A stretch of DNA of 64,000 bases from Natrinema hispanicum (GCF_900111485.1 NZ_FOIC01000005.1:124001-188000); one strand, 5' to 3'; positions 43,650 through 53,270 are shown, counted from the stretch's first letter. Notes: a model not told the origin generated them from the sequence alone. A program made the numbers and translations.

Positions 43650-44918
43650 GTGAGCGAACAGTCCGCGTCGGCGTCCACGTCGACATCGGCAGTCGTCGAC
43701 GCAGTCCCCGGCGGTGAAGTGATCCACGGCGCTCTCTACAGGTACGGACTGGGCGTACTGTTCGCTGCCAACGTCTTCGGTGCGGGATCGGTCTACATCC
43801 TCGCCGACACGGGCGCGAACTTCGCGTACTCCTTATTATGGGTGCTACCGCTTGCCTTCCTCGTCGACATCGCGCTGCACGACATGAGCGCACGACTCGC
43901 CGTGGCCGACGAACCGCTTGCCGACTACATCGCTGACGCGCTCCCGATCGGTGGCTCGACGCTACTGATCGGTATCTCACTGATGTCCGGACTGTGGGCC
44001 GTCTCGAACTACGCGGTCGCGGGTGCGGCCCTGGCCTGGCTGATCCCCGGTCTCGACAACGTCCTCGTCGGGATCGTCCTCGCTGCCGGGATCGGTATCG
44101 CTATCGTCCAGATGAAGGTCTACGACCGGATCGAAGCGGCGATCGCCGCGATGGTGTTCGCCGTGTTCAGTTCGTATGGCCTGTTGCTACTCGGCCTCGA
44201 TGTGCCGTGGCAGTCGGTCGCGGCCGGTCTGCAACCGATCCTGCAGACCGAGATCGGTTATCTCACCGCGGTCATCGCCCTGCTTGGAACGACGGTCTAC
44301 TGGCCGAATTTCTTCATTCAGTCGAGTATCCAGCCGACCAAGGAGTGGACCGACATCTGGGAGTACCGTCGGGACAACGCCGCGGGGATCGCGACGACGC
44401 TCGTCATCGGCAGCTTCGTGATGATCGTCTCGGCGGTCACGCTCTCCGGCGGTGAGATGTCGTTGACGACCCCTGGAAAACCGCTCGCGTCGATCCTCGG
44501 CGAGTACGCGCTCGTGGTGTTCATCCTCGCGGCGTTTCTCGCCTCGATCTCCTCGGCCACCGGAACGCTGTTCGGAGCCGGCTTTATGGTGCCACAGGCG
44601 CTCGGGCGAGACACGGTCTTCGGTGATTCCGCGTTCCGACGAACCGTCATCGCGCTGATCGTCCTCTCGGCGGTCACCGCGCTTCCGATGCTCATCTACA
44701 CTGGTTTCGGGCCGGTCGAAATGGCGATCATCATGCCGGCCGTCAACGGTGCGATCGGCCTTCCGGTCACCGTCTTCGCGCTCATCGGTGCCGTCAACAG
44801 GTTTCACGACGTCGACTGGTACGAAAACGCCGCGTTCATCGCGGCGGGACTCGTCCTGCTCGTCGGGAGCCTCCTGACCGTCCGGTCGCTCTACGAAACG
44901 ATTCTGTCTATCCTCTAA
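43650..44918 (+). CDS. Nramp-related divalent-metal transporter with unusual metal-site motifs
   Basis: A 422-residue polytopic protein (about 11 helices) with the Nramp (SLC11) layout. The start of helix 1 and helix 2 reads FGAGSVYILADTGANFAYSL, comparable to Nramp GPGxxxxxxxxDPGNxxxxx...GYSLLW, but the DPGN metal motif is replaced by ILADTGAN. In the helix 6 region MPHNxFLHS is replaced by VYWPNFFIQSSI. So it is either an Nramp-related carrier for Mg or another substrate, or a diverged Mn/Fe carrier. GTG 43650 is the start, set by GGAGGTG. The TSUP permease gene follows 143 bp downstream on the same strand. Confidence 0.72.
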   Translation: MSEQSASASTSTSAVVDAVPGGEVIHGALYRYGLGVLFAANVFGAGSVYILADTGANFAYSLLWVLPLAFLVDIALHDMSARLAVADEPLADYIADALPIGGSTLLIGISLMSGLWAVSNYAVAGAALAWLIPGLDNVLVGIVLAAGIGIAIVQMKVYDRIEAAIAAMVFAVFSSYGLLLLGLDVPWQSVAAGLQPILQTEIGYLTAVIALLGTTVYWPNFFIQSSIQPTKEWTDIWEYRRDNAAGIATTLVIGSFVMIVSAVTLSGGEMSLTTPGKPLASILGEYALVVFILAAFLASISSATGTLFGAGFMVPQALGRDTVFGDSAFRRTVIALIVLSAVTALPMLIYTGFGPVEMAIIMPAVNGAIGLPVTVFALIGAVNRFHDVDWYENAAFIAAGLVLLVGSLLTVRSLYETILSIL

Positions 44919-45061
44919 CGGCAGTCAACCCGTTTACTCGAGCAGCTGCGAGTGACGGACTCGTGTGCGATACCCGCGTCGTCCGATCGGAGCAAGCAGA
45001 ACGGTGGAGTGAGACGGCATGGAATGACAACACACGTCGGACAACACACGTCGTGAAAGAG

Positions 45062-45841
45062 ATGATCGCACTCGATCTCGGTCTCTCGCTGATCCTGTTG
45101 CTCGTCTCGATCGCGTTCTTTTCGGGGATCGGCATCACCACTATCGGTCCCGGCGGGATCTTCGTGACGATCGCACTCTACTCGCTGACGCCGCTTGCCT
45201 CGAGTCAGGTCGCCGGCACCGCCCACGCCACGTTCATCGTCACTGGGCTCGTCGGTAGCGCGGCCTACCGCCACTCCGGGGAGATGAAAACCGGCGAGAG
45301 CCGCGCGATCGCGGTCGTCCTCAGCGGTGCGAGCGTCCTCGGCGCACTCGTCGGCGCGTCGGTAAACCCGTTCGTTCCGCGGTCGCTGTTCGGGTTCCTG
45401 CTCGGCGGCGTCGCGATGGCCGTCGGCGGGACCATCCTCTATCGCGAACGTCGGGGGTTTAGTCCGATCTACGACCTCGAGCCGTTGACCCGCCCCGGGC
45501 AAGCGGTACTCGCCGGGCTCGGGTTCGTCCTTGGGATCGCCAGTGGCCTCTTGGGTATCGGCGGCCCGGTGCTTGCCGTCCCCGCGCTGGTGCTCGTCGG
45601 CGTTCCGATGTTGCTCGCCGTCGCCGTCGCGCAGGTCCAGTCGATCTTTATCGCGACGGTTGCGGCCTCGGGCTATTTCCTGCAGGGAAACGTCCTCGTC
45701 TCGCTCGCGGTCGTCGTCGGCACGCCGCTGTTGCTCGGCGTCATCGTCGGCTGGCGCGTTGCACACGTTGTCGACCCCGAGAAGCTGAAAGTCGCGCTGG
45801 GTGTCGTTCTTCTGGCGGTCGGCCCCTACCTCGCGCTGTGA
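45062..45841 (+). CDS. TSUP-family (TauE/SafE) permease
   Basis: A 259-residue membrane protein with eight helices in two repeated halves: FFSGIGITTIGPGGIFVTIA in the first and GFVLGIASGLLGIGGPVLAV in the second, the duplicated G-x-G-x-G-G signatures of the TauE/SafE/TSUP family. Members export or import sulfite, sulfonates, sulfoacetate or similar organic anions. ATG 45062 (MIALDLGLSLILLLVSIAFF) is chosen; in-frame GTGs at 45053 and 44963 would add hydrophilic residues. The substrate is unknown. It is followed by a UspA gene in the same direction. Confidence 0.86.
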   Translation: MIALDLGLSLILLLVSIAFFSGIGITTIGPGGIFVTIALYSLTPLASSQVAGTAHATFIVTGLVGSAAYRHSGEMKTGESRAIAVVLSGASVLGALVGASVNPFVPRSLFGFLLGGVAMAVGGTILYRERRGFSPIYDLEPLTRPGQAVLAGLGFVLGIASGLLGIGGPVLAVPALVLVGVPMLLAVAVAQVQSIFIATVAASGYFLQGNVLVSLAVVVGTPLLLGVIVGWRVAHVVDPEKLKVALGVVLLAVGPYLAL

Positions 45842-45903
45842 GCACAATACGATGCAGTTGACGGACCCAAACTGAAGACATCGCGCGTGGACGTCGGGAT
45901 ACC

Positions 45904-46332
45904 ATGCCACTGCGGATCCTGGTCCCGTTCGACGACTCAGAGCCCGCTCGCGACGCACTCGCCTACGCGTTCGAGTTGTTTCCCGACGGCGAGTTCGTCG
46001 TGGTGACTGCCGCCGATACGACCTCGTTGCCGTACATTCCGAACACCGCGGACGACGCCGTCCCAAGTGCCGAGCGCCGTGAGCTGCTGGACGATACCGC
46101 CGATCGGCTGGCCGCCGCCGAAGCCATCGCGGCTGACCACGGCGTCGACATCGACACTGAGACGCGAACGGGGACGCCAGCCCAGGAGATCCTCTCAGTT
46201 GCCGAGCGCGACGCCGTCGATCACGTCGTCATCGGCAGCCACGGCCGATCCGGCGTCGCGCGGCTCCTGCTCGGCAGCGTCGCCGAAGTCGTCGTTCGAC
46301 ACTCGCCAGTCCCAGTCACGACGGTTCGCTGA
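45904..46332 (+). CDS. UspA-family universal stress protein
   Basis: A 142-residue single-domain UspA protein: first strand MPLRILVPFDDSEPARDALA with the ATP-binding Asp, and the C-terminal nucleotide loop VIGSHGRSGVARLLLGSVAE followed by VVVRHSPVPVTTVR, matching G-2x-G-9x-G-(S/T), so it belongs to the ATP-binding subclass. It sits 62 bp after the TSUP permease and is probably co-transcribed; UspA partners of transporters are common in haloarchaea and often regulatory. Confidence 0.92.
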   Translation: MPLRILVPFDDSEPARDALAYAFELFPDGEFVVVTAADTTSLPYIPNTADDAVPSAERRELLDDTADRLAAAEAIAADHGVDIDTETRTGTPAQEILSVAERDAVDHVVIGSHGRSGVARLLLGSVAEVVVRHSPVPVTTVR

Positions 46333-46469
46333 CGGTCTCGAGGCGGCGAGCCGATCGGGGCTCGAGCCCGTGCACAGACGGTAGCGAACGCTGTCGTTCG
46401 CGTCGGTGTCTCGGAAAATGGCAGCTTCCGGCACAATCCCCTTCCCCGCCGTCCCGGTACGATGAGCCG

Positions 46470-47729
46470 ATGCTTCCGTTCGTCGCGATAGCGATCGCTC
46501 TCGCCGGTGGCATAGTGGTCCTCGAGGTCACGTCGTATCGAGCGCTCGAGCGGCTTCCCTCAGTTGCCACCGAGGAGTTCCCCGAGATCGACCGGGAATT
46601 ACTGGGGAAGTTCAGCAGCTTCGACCCGGAACTCGGGTGGGTCCCGCAGCCGAACCGGGAGAAACAGAAAGATACAGGCGACCACCTCCCCGGCGAGGAG
46701 GTCCGCAGCGTGGTGACCTACTCGACCGACGAGTACGCCAGTCGGGTCTGTCCCGCGAAAGACCGCGACGAGAACGCCGATCTCACGGTCTCGACCTACG
46801 GCGATTCCTACTGTTTCTGCCGAGAGGTCGACAACGACGAGACGTTTCAACACTATCTCGCAGCGGAGCTCGACACTCACGTTGCCAACTACGGCGGTGG
46901 CAACTACGGGCTCGATCAAGCGCTCATGCGACTCAAGCGTAAATACCCCGAGGATCCGACCGACCACGTCTTCATGGTCGTCACCGCCTCCTCGATCGCG
47001 CGCATTCTGAGCGTCTGGAAACACTATCAGGAGTTCGGCAATATCTTGGCGGTCAAACCCCGGTACGTGCTGGGTGACGATGGCCTCGAGCGCGTCGAGA
47101 GCCCCGTCGACGAGAAAGCAGACCTGCTCGACCTCGAGTCGAAGGCCGATTTCCTCCGTGCGTACGACTTCCACTACGACCACTGGTTCGAGCCCCACTT
47201 CGCGACGCGGCCGTATACGACAGATTTCCTCGAGAAGGGAGAACACCTCCGGTACGCCGGCTACACGGCCGGGAAGGAACTCGAGCGCCGATTCGGCCGG
47301 TCGGTCCCTGGAATCGACTTCGATCGGGCACAGACGCAGTCGGCGCTGCGGCTGGAACAGCCCCGGGTGCGATACCACGAGCGGCTGTTCGAGACCCACG
47401 AACCGCTCTTCGACGCGCTCATCGAGGAGTTCGTCGACTACGCGGACGACCAGGAGTTCGAGCCGGTCTTCGTGATGGTCCAGCAGCTTCGCTACGCGAA
47501 ATACGAGGCCGATCACGGGCCGATCTATGGCGACCTCATGGAACGTCTCGACGATCGGTACGACGAGTTGACGACGATTGACATGGCGACGCACCTCTCG
47601 CCAGACGATGGCGACGTCGAGTCGCTGTACGTCGAGCGCGGTGAGGGCGGCCACTACAGCCCCGAAACGAACGCGGAAATCGCGGACGTGCTGGCCGAGG
47701 TCGTCGAGCAGCGAGCGGTCGTCGAATGA
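46470..47729 (+). CDS. Membrane-tethered SGNH/GDSL-type hydrolase
   Basis: A 419-residue protein with an N-terminal membrane helix (MLPFVAIAIALAGGIVVLEV) and an SGNH-like fold. Block I is VSTYGDSYCFCREVDND with the candidate nucleophile Ser113. Block II/III candidates are ANYGGGNYGLDQALMRLKRK, where the Gly and Asn of the oxyanion hole would lie. Block V is near the end: GEGGHYSPETNAEIADVLAE, with the catalytic His. The domain is probably on the outer face. Such hydrolases remove acyl groups from lipids or polysaccharides (as in AlgX/PatB). Its stop overlaps the start of an ion-channel-like gene by 4 nt, so the two are translated together. Confidence 0.78.
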   Translation: MLPFVAIAIALAGGIVVLEVTSYRALERLPSVATEEFPEIDRELLGKFSSFDPELGWVPQPNREKQKDTGDHLPGEEVRSVVTYSTDEYASRVCPAKDRDENADLTVSTYGDSYCFCREVDNDETFQHYLAAELDTHVANYGGGNYGLDQALMRLKRKYPEDPTDHVFMVVTASSIARILSVWKHYQEFGNILAVKPRYVLGDDGLERVESPVDEKADLLDLESKADFLRAYDFHYDHWFEPHFATRPYTTDFLEKGEHLRYAGYTAGKELERRFGRSVPGIDFDRAQTQSALRLEQPRVRYHERLFETHEPLFDALIEEFVDYADDQEFEPVFVMVQQLRYAKYEADHGPIYGDLMERLDDRYDELTTIDMATHLSPDDGDVESLYVERGEGGHYSPETNAEIADVLAEVVEQRAVVE

Positions 47730-48730
47730 ACCCGCTCTATCTCGCCGTGGGCGTCGCGTTGCTCGGTGGCGGAATCGTCGACATCCTCTGGACGACCCTC
47801 TGGGTCGACGGCGGGTCAGGGCCAATTGCCGGCCGATTCACGACAGGCATCTGGCGGGGACTCCGCGCCGTAACGCGGGACCACGACCGAGCGCTCAGCC
47901 TCGCCGGCCCAATTACCCTCGCCTTGACACTCGCGCTGTGGATCGGCCTCATCTGGGTCGGCTGGACGTTTATCTTCGCCAGCTATCCGACTGCGCTGAT
48001 CGACACGCGCACCGGCGGGACCGCCGACTGGTGGGGGCGGTTCTACTACGTCGCCTACACGATGTTCACGGACGGAAACGGCGACTACACCCCGCTGTAC
48101 GGCGGTGACGTCTGGGAAGTCGCCAGCGCGTTCACGACGGCCTCGGGTATGGCCTTTGTCACGCTCGGCGTCTCCTACGTTCTCACCGTGCTTGGGGCCG
48201 TCTCGGACAAGCGATCGTTCGCCACCACCGTCACGGGATTGGGCGGCCGAAGCGAGGCGTTCGTCCGCGCAGGCTGGAACGGCCAGGATTTCGACGGCCT
48301 CGAGCGAACCCTCGAGACGCTCGGTAGCGAGTTGAGCACCCTCGCCGAGCAGCACAAGTCGTATCCGATCTTGCACTACTATCACAGCGAGAAGGGCGAA
48401 CGCGCCTCGGCCGTGGCTGTCCCCATCTTCGACGAGTCGCTCACGCTCTTTCGATGCGCCATCCCGGACGACGCGAGTCCCGATCCGGCCGTCGTCGAGA
48501 GCGCCCGCTCGAGCGTCGAAAGCTACCTCGAGACGCTTGATCAGTCCTTTATCGAGCCCGAGCCGGCGGTTCCCCGATCGCCGAACCTCGAGCGGCTCCG
48601 TGCAGACGACATTCCGACCGTTTCGGATCCGGCGTTCGCCGACTCCATCGCGGAGTTGACCGACCGCCGCCGCCGGTTGCTCGGTGTCGTCGAAGCCGAC
48701 GCATGGGAGTGGCCGCCGCTCGAGGAGTGA
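47726..48730 (+). CDS. K+-channel-like membrane protein with soluble C-terminal domain
   Basis: A 334-residue protein with a membrane helix at about 5-22, one at 58-84 and one at 131-160. Between the last two is a pore loop, WWGRFYYVAYTMFTDGNGDY, which aligns with the K+-channel pore helix and filter (T-V-G-Y-G-D), but reads T-D-G-N-G-D (residues 115-120). A cytosolic domain of about 170 residues follows with an acidic, helical composition and no RCK/TrkA signature. It resembles the Ion_trans_2 two-helix channel class. The changed filter makes K+ selectivity doubtful. It starts inside the stop codon of the SGNH hydrolase (ATGA). Confidence 0.75.
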   Translation: MNPLYLAVGVALLGGGIVDILWTTLWVDGGSGPIAGRFTTGIWRGLRAVTRDHDRALSLAGPITLALTLALWIGLIWVGWTFIFASYPTALIDTRTGGTADWWGRFYYVAYTMFTDGNGDYTPLYGGDVWEVASAFTTASGMAFVTLGVSYVLTVLGAVSDKRSFATTVTGLGGRSEAFVRAGWNGQDFDGLERTLETLGSELSTLAEQHKSYPILHYYHSEKGERASAVAVPIFDESLTLFRCAIPDDASPDPAVVESARSSVESYLETLDQSFIEPEPAVPRSPNLERLRADDIPTVSDPAFADSIAELTDRRRRLLGVVEADAWEWPPLEE

Positions 48731-48832
48731 GCCAGCCCGCTCTGGACGCTCGACTGTTTGTCGATAGAATTCGCTCGCATCCCGGAGTGTCCCGGACTGG
48801 TCTTCATTGCGCTGCGAGTCGTGTCCGGCGGT

Positions 48833-50272
48833 ATGGAGGAGTATGAGTTCCTCGTTATCGGTTCCGGCTCCGGGCTCGACGTGGCAAACGTGGCGGCGAA
48901 TCAGGGGAAGTCGGTCGCGGTCGTCGAGAAAGGGCGACTCGGCGGGACCTGTCTCAATCGCGGCTGTATCCCCTCGAAGAAGCTGTTGTATCACGCCGAC
49001 GTGATGGAAACGATCGAGCGCGCCGACGAGTTCAACATCGACGCCACGGTGAACGACGTTCAGTTTGCATACATCGTCCGTGAGGTCACCGAGGACGTCC
49101 ACGGCAGTTCGGACGCGATCCGGCGCGGTCTGCACTCGTCGGATCGGATCGACCTGTACGAGGCGGAAGGCCGGTTCGTCGACGAACGGACGATCGAACT
49201 CGACGGGGAGAGCCACGACGGTGAGCGCCTCGCCGCGGATACCGTCCTCGTCGCAGCAGGGACACGCCCCGCGATTCCGCCGATCGACGACATCGAAACC
49301 GTCGACTACCTCACCAGCACCGAGGCACTGCAGTTAGAGAGCCCGCCGGACCACCTCGTGATCGTCGGCGGCGGCTACATCGCCGCCGAACTGGGGCAGT
49401 TCTTCGGGGCGTTCGGCAGCGACATGTCAATCATCAGTCGGCGACCGAACCTGCTTCCCGATGCCGACGAGGAAGTTGCCGTCGAATTCACCGAGCGCTA
49501 CGCGGATCGATTCGATATCTATCCCGGCTACGAGGCTACTGCGGTCCTGCAGGGCGAGGACCCGATCACCGTCGAGGCGCGTCCCTACACCTACGACGAT
49601 GGCGGCGGGGCACGCCCGGGGGACACCATCACTGTCACCGGCGACGAGTTGCTCGTCGCGACCGGTCGCGTTCCCAACACCGACACGCTGAACGTCGCGG
49701 CCGCCGGTATCGAAACCGACCGCGACGGATTCATACAGACCGACGAGTACCTACGGACGACCGCCGACGGCGTCTGGGCGCTCGGCGACATCGTCGGCGA
49801 GTACCTGCTGAAACACAACGCGAACCACGAAGCCCAGGCCGTCATGCGCAATCTGTTCGGCGAGGACCTCGAGCCGGTCGACTACACGGCGATACCGTTT
49901 GCCGTCTTCGCCTCGCCGGAGGTCGCCGGCGTCGGGCTGACCGAACAGGAACTACGCGCCGCAGACCGCGAGTACGCGAAACAAACGTATCGATACGAGG
50001 AGACTGCCCGCGGGAGCGCGATGCACGCCGAGGGGTTCGTCAAGCCGCTCATCGACCTCGAGGGCGAGATCCTGGGCTGTCACATCATCGGCCCCGACGC
50101 CTCGAACCTGATCGAAGAAGTCGTCGTAGCGATGACGGCCGGATCCGGGACGATCTACGATATCCGGGAATCGGTTCACATCCACCCCGCGCTCTCGGAG
50201 GTCGTCCAGCGAGCGTTCGCGGGGCAGTTCACTCGTGGCGGCCACGAACACGGACACGACCACAGCCAGTAA
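48833..50272 (+). CDS. Dihydrolipoamide-dehydrogenase-like flavoprotein disulfide reductase
   Basis: A 479-residue class I pyridine nucleotide-disulfide oxidoreductase. FAD-binding FLVIGSGSGLDVANVAANQG; redox-active disulfide GGTCLNRGCIPSKKLL (Cys about 43 and 48); NAD(P) site LVIVGGGYIAAELGQFFGAF; second FAD site DGVWALGDIVGEYLLKHNAN; and the dimer-interface acid/base pair HIHPALSEVVQRAF. Similar to dihydrolipoamide dehydrogenase, mycothione and mercuric reductases; no N-terminal heavy-metal domain and no lipoamide-complex genes nearby. The C-terminus is His-rich (GGHEHGHDHSQ). ATG 48833 gives the correct first strand. A DsrE gene follows 75 bp later. Confidence 0.88.
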   Translation: MEEYEFLVIGSGSGLDVANVAANQGKSVAVVEKGRLGGTCLNRGCIPSKKLLYHADVMETIERADEFNIDATVNDVQFAYIVREVTEDVHGSSDAIRRGLHSSDRIDLYEAEGRFVDERTIELDGESHDGERLAADTVLVAAGTRPAIPPIDDIETVDYLTSTEALQLESPPDHLVIVGGGYIAAELGQFFGAFGSDMSIISRRPNLLPDADEEVAVEFTERYADRFDIYPGYEATAVLQGEDPITVEARPYTYDDGGGARPGDTITVTGDELLVATGRVPNTDTLNVAAAGIETDRDGFIQTDEYLRTTADGVWALGDIVGEYLLKHNANHEAQAVMRNLFGEDLEPVDYTAIPFAVFASPEVAGVGLTEQELRAADREYAKQTYRYEETARGSAMHAEGFVKPLIDLEGEILGCHIIGPDASNLIEEVVVAMTAGSGTIYDIRESVHIHPALSEVVQRAFAGQFTRGGHEHGHDHSQ

Positions 50273-50347
50273 ATCGTCGCCGGATCTGCAAACGCGATAC
50301 ACGACCGACATCGGCTTTTCTACTCCCGGACCGCAGTCCCGGCTGCA

Positions 50348-50704
50348 ATGGCAACCGCAGCAATCGTCATCTTGGCGGGGACGGACTCGCACGCCGACCT
50401 CGGCCGGCTCGTCAACGGCCTCGAGACGGCCGCGGAATTCGCCGACAACCCCAACGACGAGGTAGCGTTGCTCTTCGACGGTGCCGGAACGCAGTGGATT
50501 CCGGAACTCGAAGACGAGAGTCACGACTATCACGCCCTCTATCGGTCGATACGCAACGAAGTGATCGTCTGTGACTACTGTGCCAACGCCTTCGGAGTAG
50601 ACGACATCGTCGACGAGGCCGATATCATCACCGCCGACGAGAACGGCGGCCATCCCAGCATTCGCTCGCTGGTCGACGACGGCTCCGAGATTATCACGTT
50701 CTGA
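50348..50704 (+). CDS. DsrE-family sulfur-relay-like protein
   Basis: A 118-residue protein with a single DsrE/DsrF-like alpha/beta domain: MATAAIVILAGTDSHADLGR, then ALLFDGAGTQWIPELEDE, and VIVCDYCANAFGVDDIVDEA. A Cys-x2-Cys pair occupies the region where DsrE/TusD proteins carry the persulfide cysteine. Such proteins bind or pass sulfur atoms in the cytosol. The adjacent disulfide reductase gene suggests a thiol or persulfide-related role (inference). Confidence 0.85.
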   Translation: MATAAIVILAGTDSHADLGRLVNGLETAAEFADNPNDEVALLFDGAGTQWIPELEDESHDYHALYRSIRNEVIVCDYCANAFGVDDIVDEADIITADENGGHPSIRSLVDDGSEIITF

Positions 50705-50822
50705 CCAATCAACGGGGCAACTCCAGGCCCCACTACGCATCGAACTACCACGAAATCCCTTGCGATTCACTTTCACTCCGGTAGCACACAGCTTTTAGCC
50801 CCGCCGTTAGTACAGGGAGACG

Positions 50823-53270
50823 ATGACGTCGTTCCAGTCGACACTCGGTGACGAGCCGGGGATCGCCGAGGAGCTGGCCGAGAGCCAGCAGTCGATCTCC
50901 ATCGCCGAGTTCTTCGAGAAGAACAAGCACATGCTCGGCTTCGACAGCGGCGCTCGAGGCCTCGTCACGGCCGTCAAGGAGGCCGTCGACAACGCCTTAG
51001 ACGCCGCCGAGGAGGCCGGTATTCTCCCGGATATCTACGTCGAGATTCAGGAAGCCGGCGACTACTACCGCCTGATCGTCGAGGATAACGGGCCCGGACT
51101 GACCAAAGACTCGCTGCCCAAGGTGTTCGGAAAGCTGCTCTACGGCTCTCGCTTTCACGCACGCGAACAATCCCGTGGCCAACAGGGGATCGGGATCTCC
51201 GCTGCCGTGCTCTACTCGCAACTAACCAGCGGGAAACCCGCCAAGATCACCAGCCGAACCCAGGGCTCGAGCGAGGCACAGTACTTCGAGCTCATCGTCG
51301 ACACCGATGCAAACGAACCCGAGATCAGCGTCGAGGAGACGACCACGTGGGACCGGCCTCACGGCACCCGCATCGAACTCGAGATGGAGGCCAATATGCG
51401 CGCCCGCGGGCAACTCCACGACTACATCAAGCATACGGCGGTCGTCAACCCCCACGCCCGCCTCGAGTTGCGCGAACCCCAGGAACATTTCAAATTCGAG
51501 CGCGCGACCGACCAACTCCCCGAGGAAACTGAAGAAATCCGTCCACACCCCCACGGCGTCGAACTCGGGACTGTGATGAAGATGCTGGCGGCGACGGACT
51601 CCCAGACGGTCTCGGGGTTCGTTCAGGAGGAGTTCACTCGTGTTGGGAAGAAGACCGCCGACTCGATCATCGACGCGTTCCGTGATCGTCACTACGGCCG
51701 CGAGATGCGCTGGCGGCCGCCCACAGCACACGACGACGTCGATCTCGCCGCCGCAGTCGAGGACGCAACGGCCAACAAAGGGCCCGAGGCGACGACGGCC
51801 TTCGCCGACGCCATCGCCGACGCGGTCGCAGACGAGGACCGCATCGCTCACCACGAACTGCTCGAGGCCGTCGAATCGGCTGCTGAAGCGGTCGAAGCCG
51901 AGCACGGAACGACATTCGGTGACACCGTCCGCGAAAACGCCGTCGAGGCCGTCTGGCTCGCACTGATCGACGCTGCCGGCGCGGATGACGATGTCGTCGG
52001 CGAAGACGGCGACTCGCGGCTGGTCGCCGACCTCTACGACCTCGCAGACGACGCGACGAGCACGCGGAAAGACGACGAGACGATCCACGCCTTCGCAGAC
52101 CGGCTCGCGGGCAAATTCGAGGATCTCGAGGACGATCGCCATCGACTCACACGCGCAACGCTTCGGGAGTTCGTCGACCGAGCCGCAGACTTGACCGAGG
52201 AGTACGACGAGGTCTCCTTCGGCGAGACGGCTCGCGAAAACGTCGTCGAGGCCGTCTGGGACGTCATGGCGACGGTGCCAGACGAGCCACCGCTCGTCCG
52301 CGAACTCAATGGCGACCGTGACGCCACCAGCGACCTCGTCGACGCGATGCGCGCGACCGATATCATGGCCCCGCCGACGCGGTGTCTCTCCCCGATCTCA
52401 GAAGACCTCATCACTGCCGGCTTAGAGAAAGAGTTCGATGCCGACTTCTACGCCTCCGCGACGCGCGACGCTGGCGTCTCCGGCGGCGATCCGTTCATCG
52501 TCGAGGCCGGCATCGCCTACGGTGGGGAGCTACCGGCCGAAGGGACCGCAGAAGTCATGCGCTTTGCAAACCGCGTCCCGCTGGTTTACCAGCGGGGGGC
52601 CTGTGCGACGACTGACGTGGTCAAGACGATCGGCTGGCGCAACTACGGGCTCAACCAGCCTGGTGGCTCCGGCCTGCCGAACGGGCCGGTCGTGATCATG
52701 ATCCACGTCGCCTCGACGAACGTGCCCTTCACCAGCGAGTCGAAAGACGCCATCGCCAACGTCCCCGAGATCGAAGACGAGATCGAACTCGCCATTCGGG
52801 AGGCGGCACGCGAGCTCAAGAGCTATCTGAACAAGCGCCGGTCGATGCAAAAACGCCGGAAGAAACAGAACGTCCTCGGGAAGATCCTCCCCGAGATGGC
52901 CACGAAAGTCGCCGAGGTCACCGGCCGCGAGGAACCCGACATCGACGACGCGATCGCTCGCATCATGAACAACGTGCTCGTCGAACGCCAGACCAAAGCG
53001 AACGGCGACGGTCAGGCCATCTCCGTCGTCGTCGAAAACAACTCGAGTACGAACGAATCGCTCGAGATCACCGACATCGTCTCGGCCGAACCGACGAACC
53101 TCTCCGACAGCGCGACCGTCGTCGAGATGGACGGCGAGTGGTTCGTCAAGTGGGAACCCGAGGTGGGAAGCGACGACGAGGCCACACTCGAGTACGAGGT
53201 GCCGGACGATGCGACGTTCGATCTGGACGTGAAAGGCGTCGAAAGCGAGAAACTTACGGTAAAACAATGA
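50823..53270 (+). CDS. top6B: DNA topoisomerase VI subunit B
   Basis: An 815-residue Top6B. GHKL ATP-binding: [20 protein letters not shown] (N box), [20 protein letters not shown] (G1), and [20 protein letters not shown] (G2). The transducer contains the conserved catalytic Lys segment [20 protein letters not shown] / [21 protein letters not shown] large acidic insertion (about residues 300-500) holds two copies of a 35-residue module ([16 protein letters not shown] at about 363, [16 protein letters not shown] at about 464). A C-terminal beta-sandwich ([20 protein letters not shown]) ends the protein. It couples ATP use to DNA double-strand passage with Top6A and relaxes and decatenates DNA. 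It overlaps top6A by 4 nt. Confidence 0.96.
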   Translation: MTSFQSTLGDEPGIAEELAESQQSISIAEFFEKNKHMLGFDSGARGLVTAVKEAVDNALDAAEEAGILPDIYVEIQEAGDYYRLIVEDNGPGLTKDSLPKVFGKLLYGSRFHAREQSRGQQGIGISAAVLYSQLTSGKPAKITSRTQGSSEAQYFELIVDTDANEPEISVEETTTWDRPHGTRIELEMEANMRARGQLHDYIKHTAVVNPHARLELREPQEHFKFERATDQLPEETEEIRPHPHGVELGTVMKMLAATDSQTVSGFVQEEFTRVGKKTADSIIDAFRDRHYGREMRWRPPTAHDDVDLAAAVEDATANKGPEATTAFADAIADAVADEDRIAHHELLEAVESAAEAVEAEHGTTFGDTVRENAVEAVWLALIDAAGADDDVVGEDGDSRLVADLYDLADDATSTRKDDETIHAFADRLAGKFEDLEDDRHRLTRATLREFVDRAADLTEEYDEVSFGETARENVVEAVWDVMATVPDEPPLVRELNGDRDATSDLVDAMRATDIMAPPTRCLSPISEDLITAGLEKEFDADFYASATRDAGVSGGDPFIVEAGIAYGGELPAEGTAEVMRFANRVPLVYQRGACATTDVVKTIGWRNYGLNQPGGSGLPNGPVVIMIHVASTNVPFTSESKDAIANVPEIEDEIELAIREAARELKSYLNKRRSMQKRRKKQNVLGKILPEMATKVAEVTGREEPDIDDAIARIMNNVLVERQTKANGDGQAISVVVENNSSTNESLEITDIVSAEPTNLSDSATVVEMDGEWFVKWEPEVGSDDEATLEYEVPDDATFDLDVKGVESEKLTVKQ

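Noticed and set aside
44915-46066. A 383-residue minus-strand frame
   Set aside because: Antisense to TSUP and UspA genes; Arg/Asp-rich shadow sequence without motifs.
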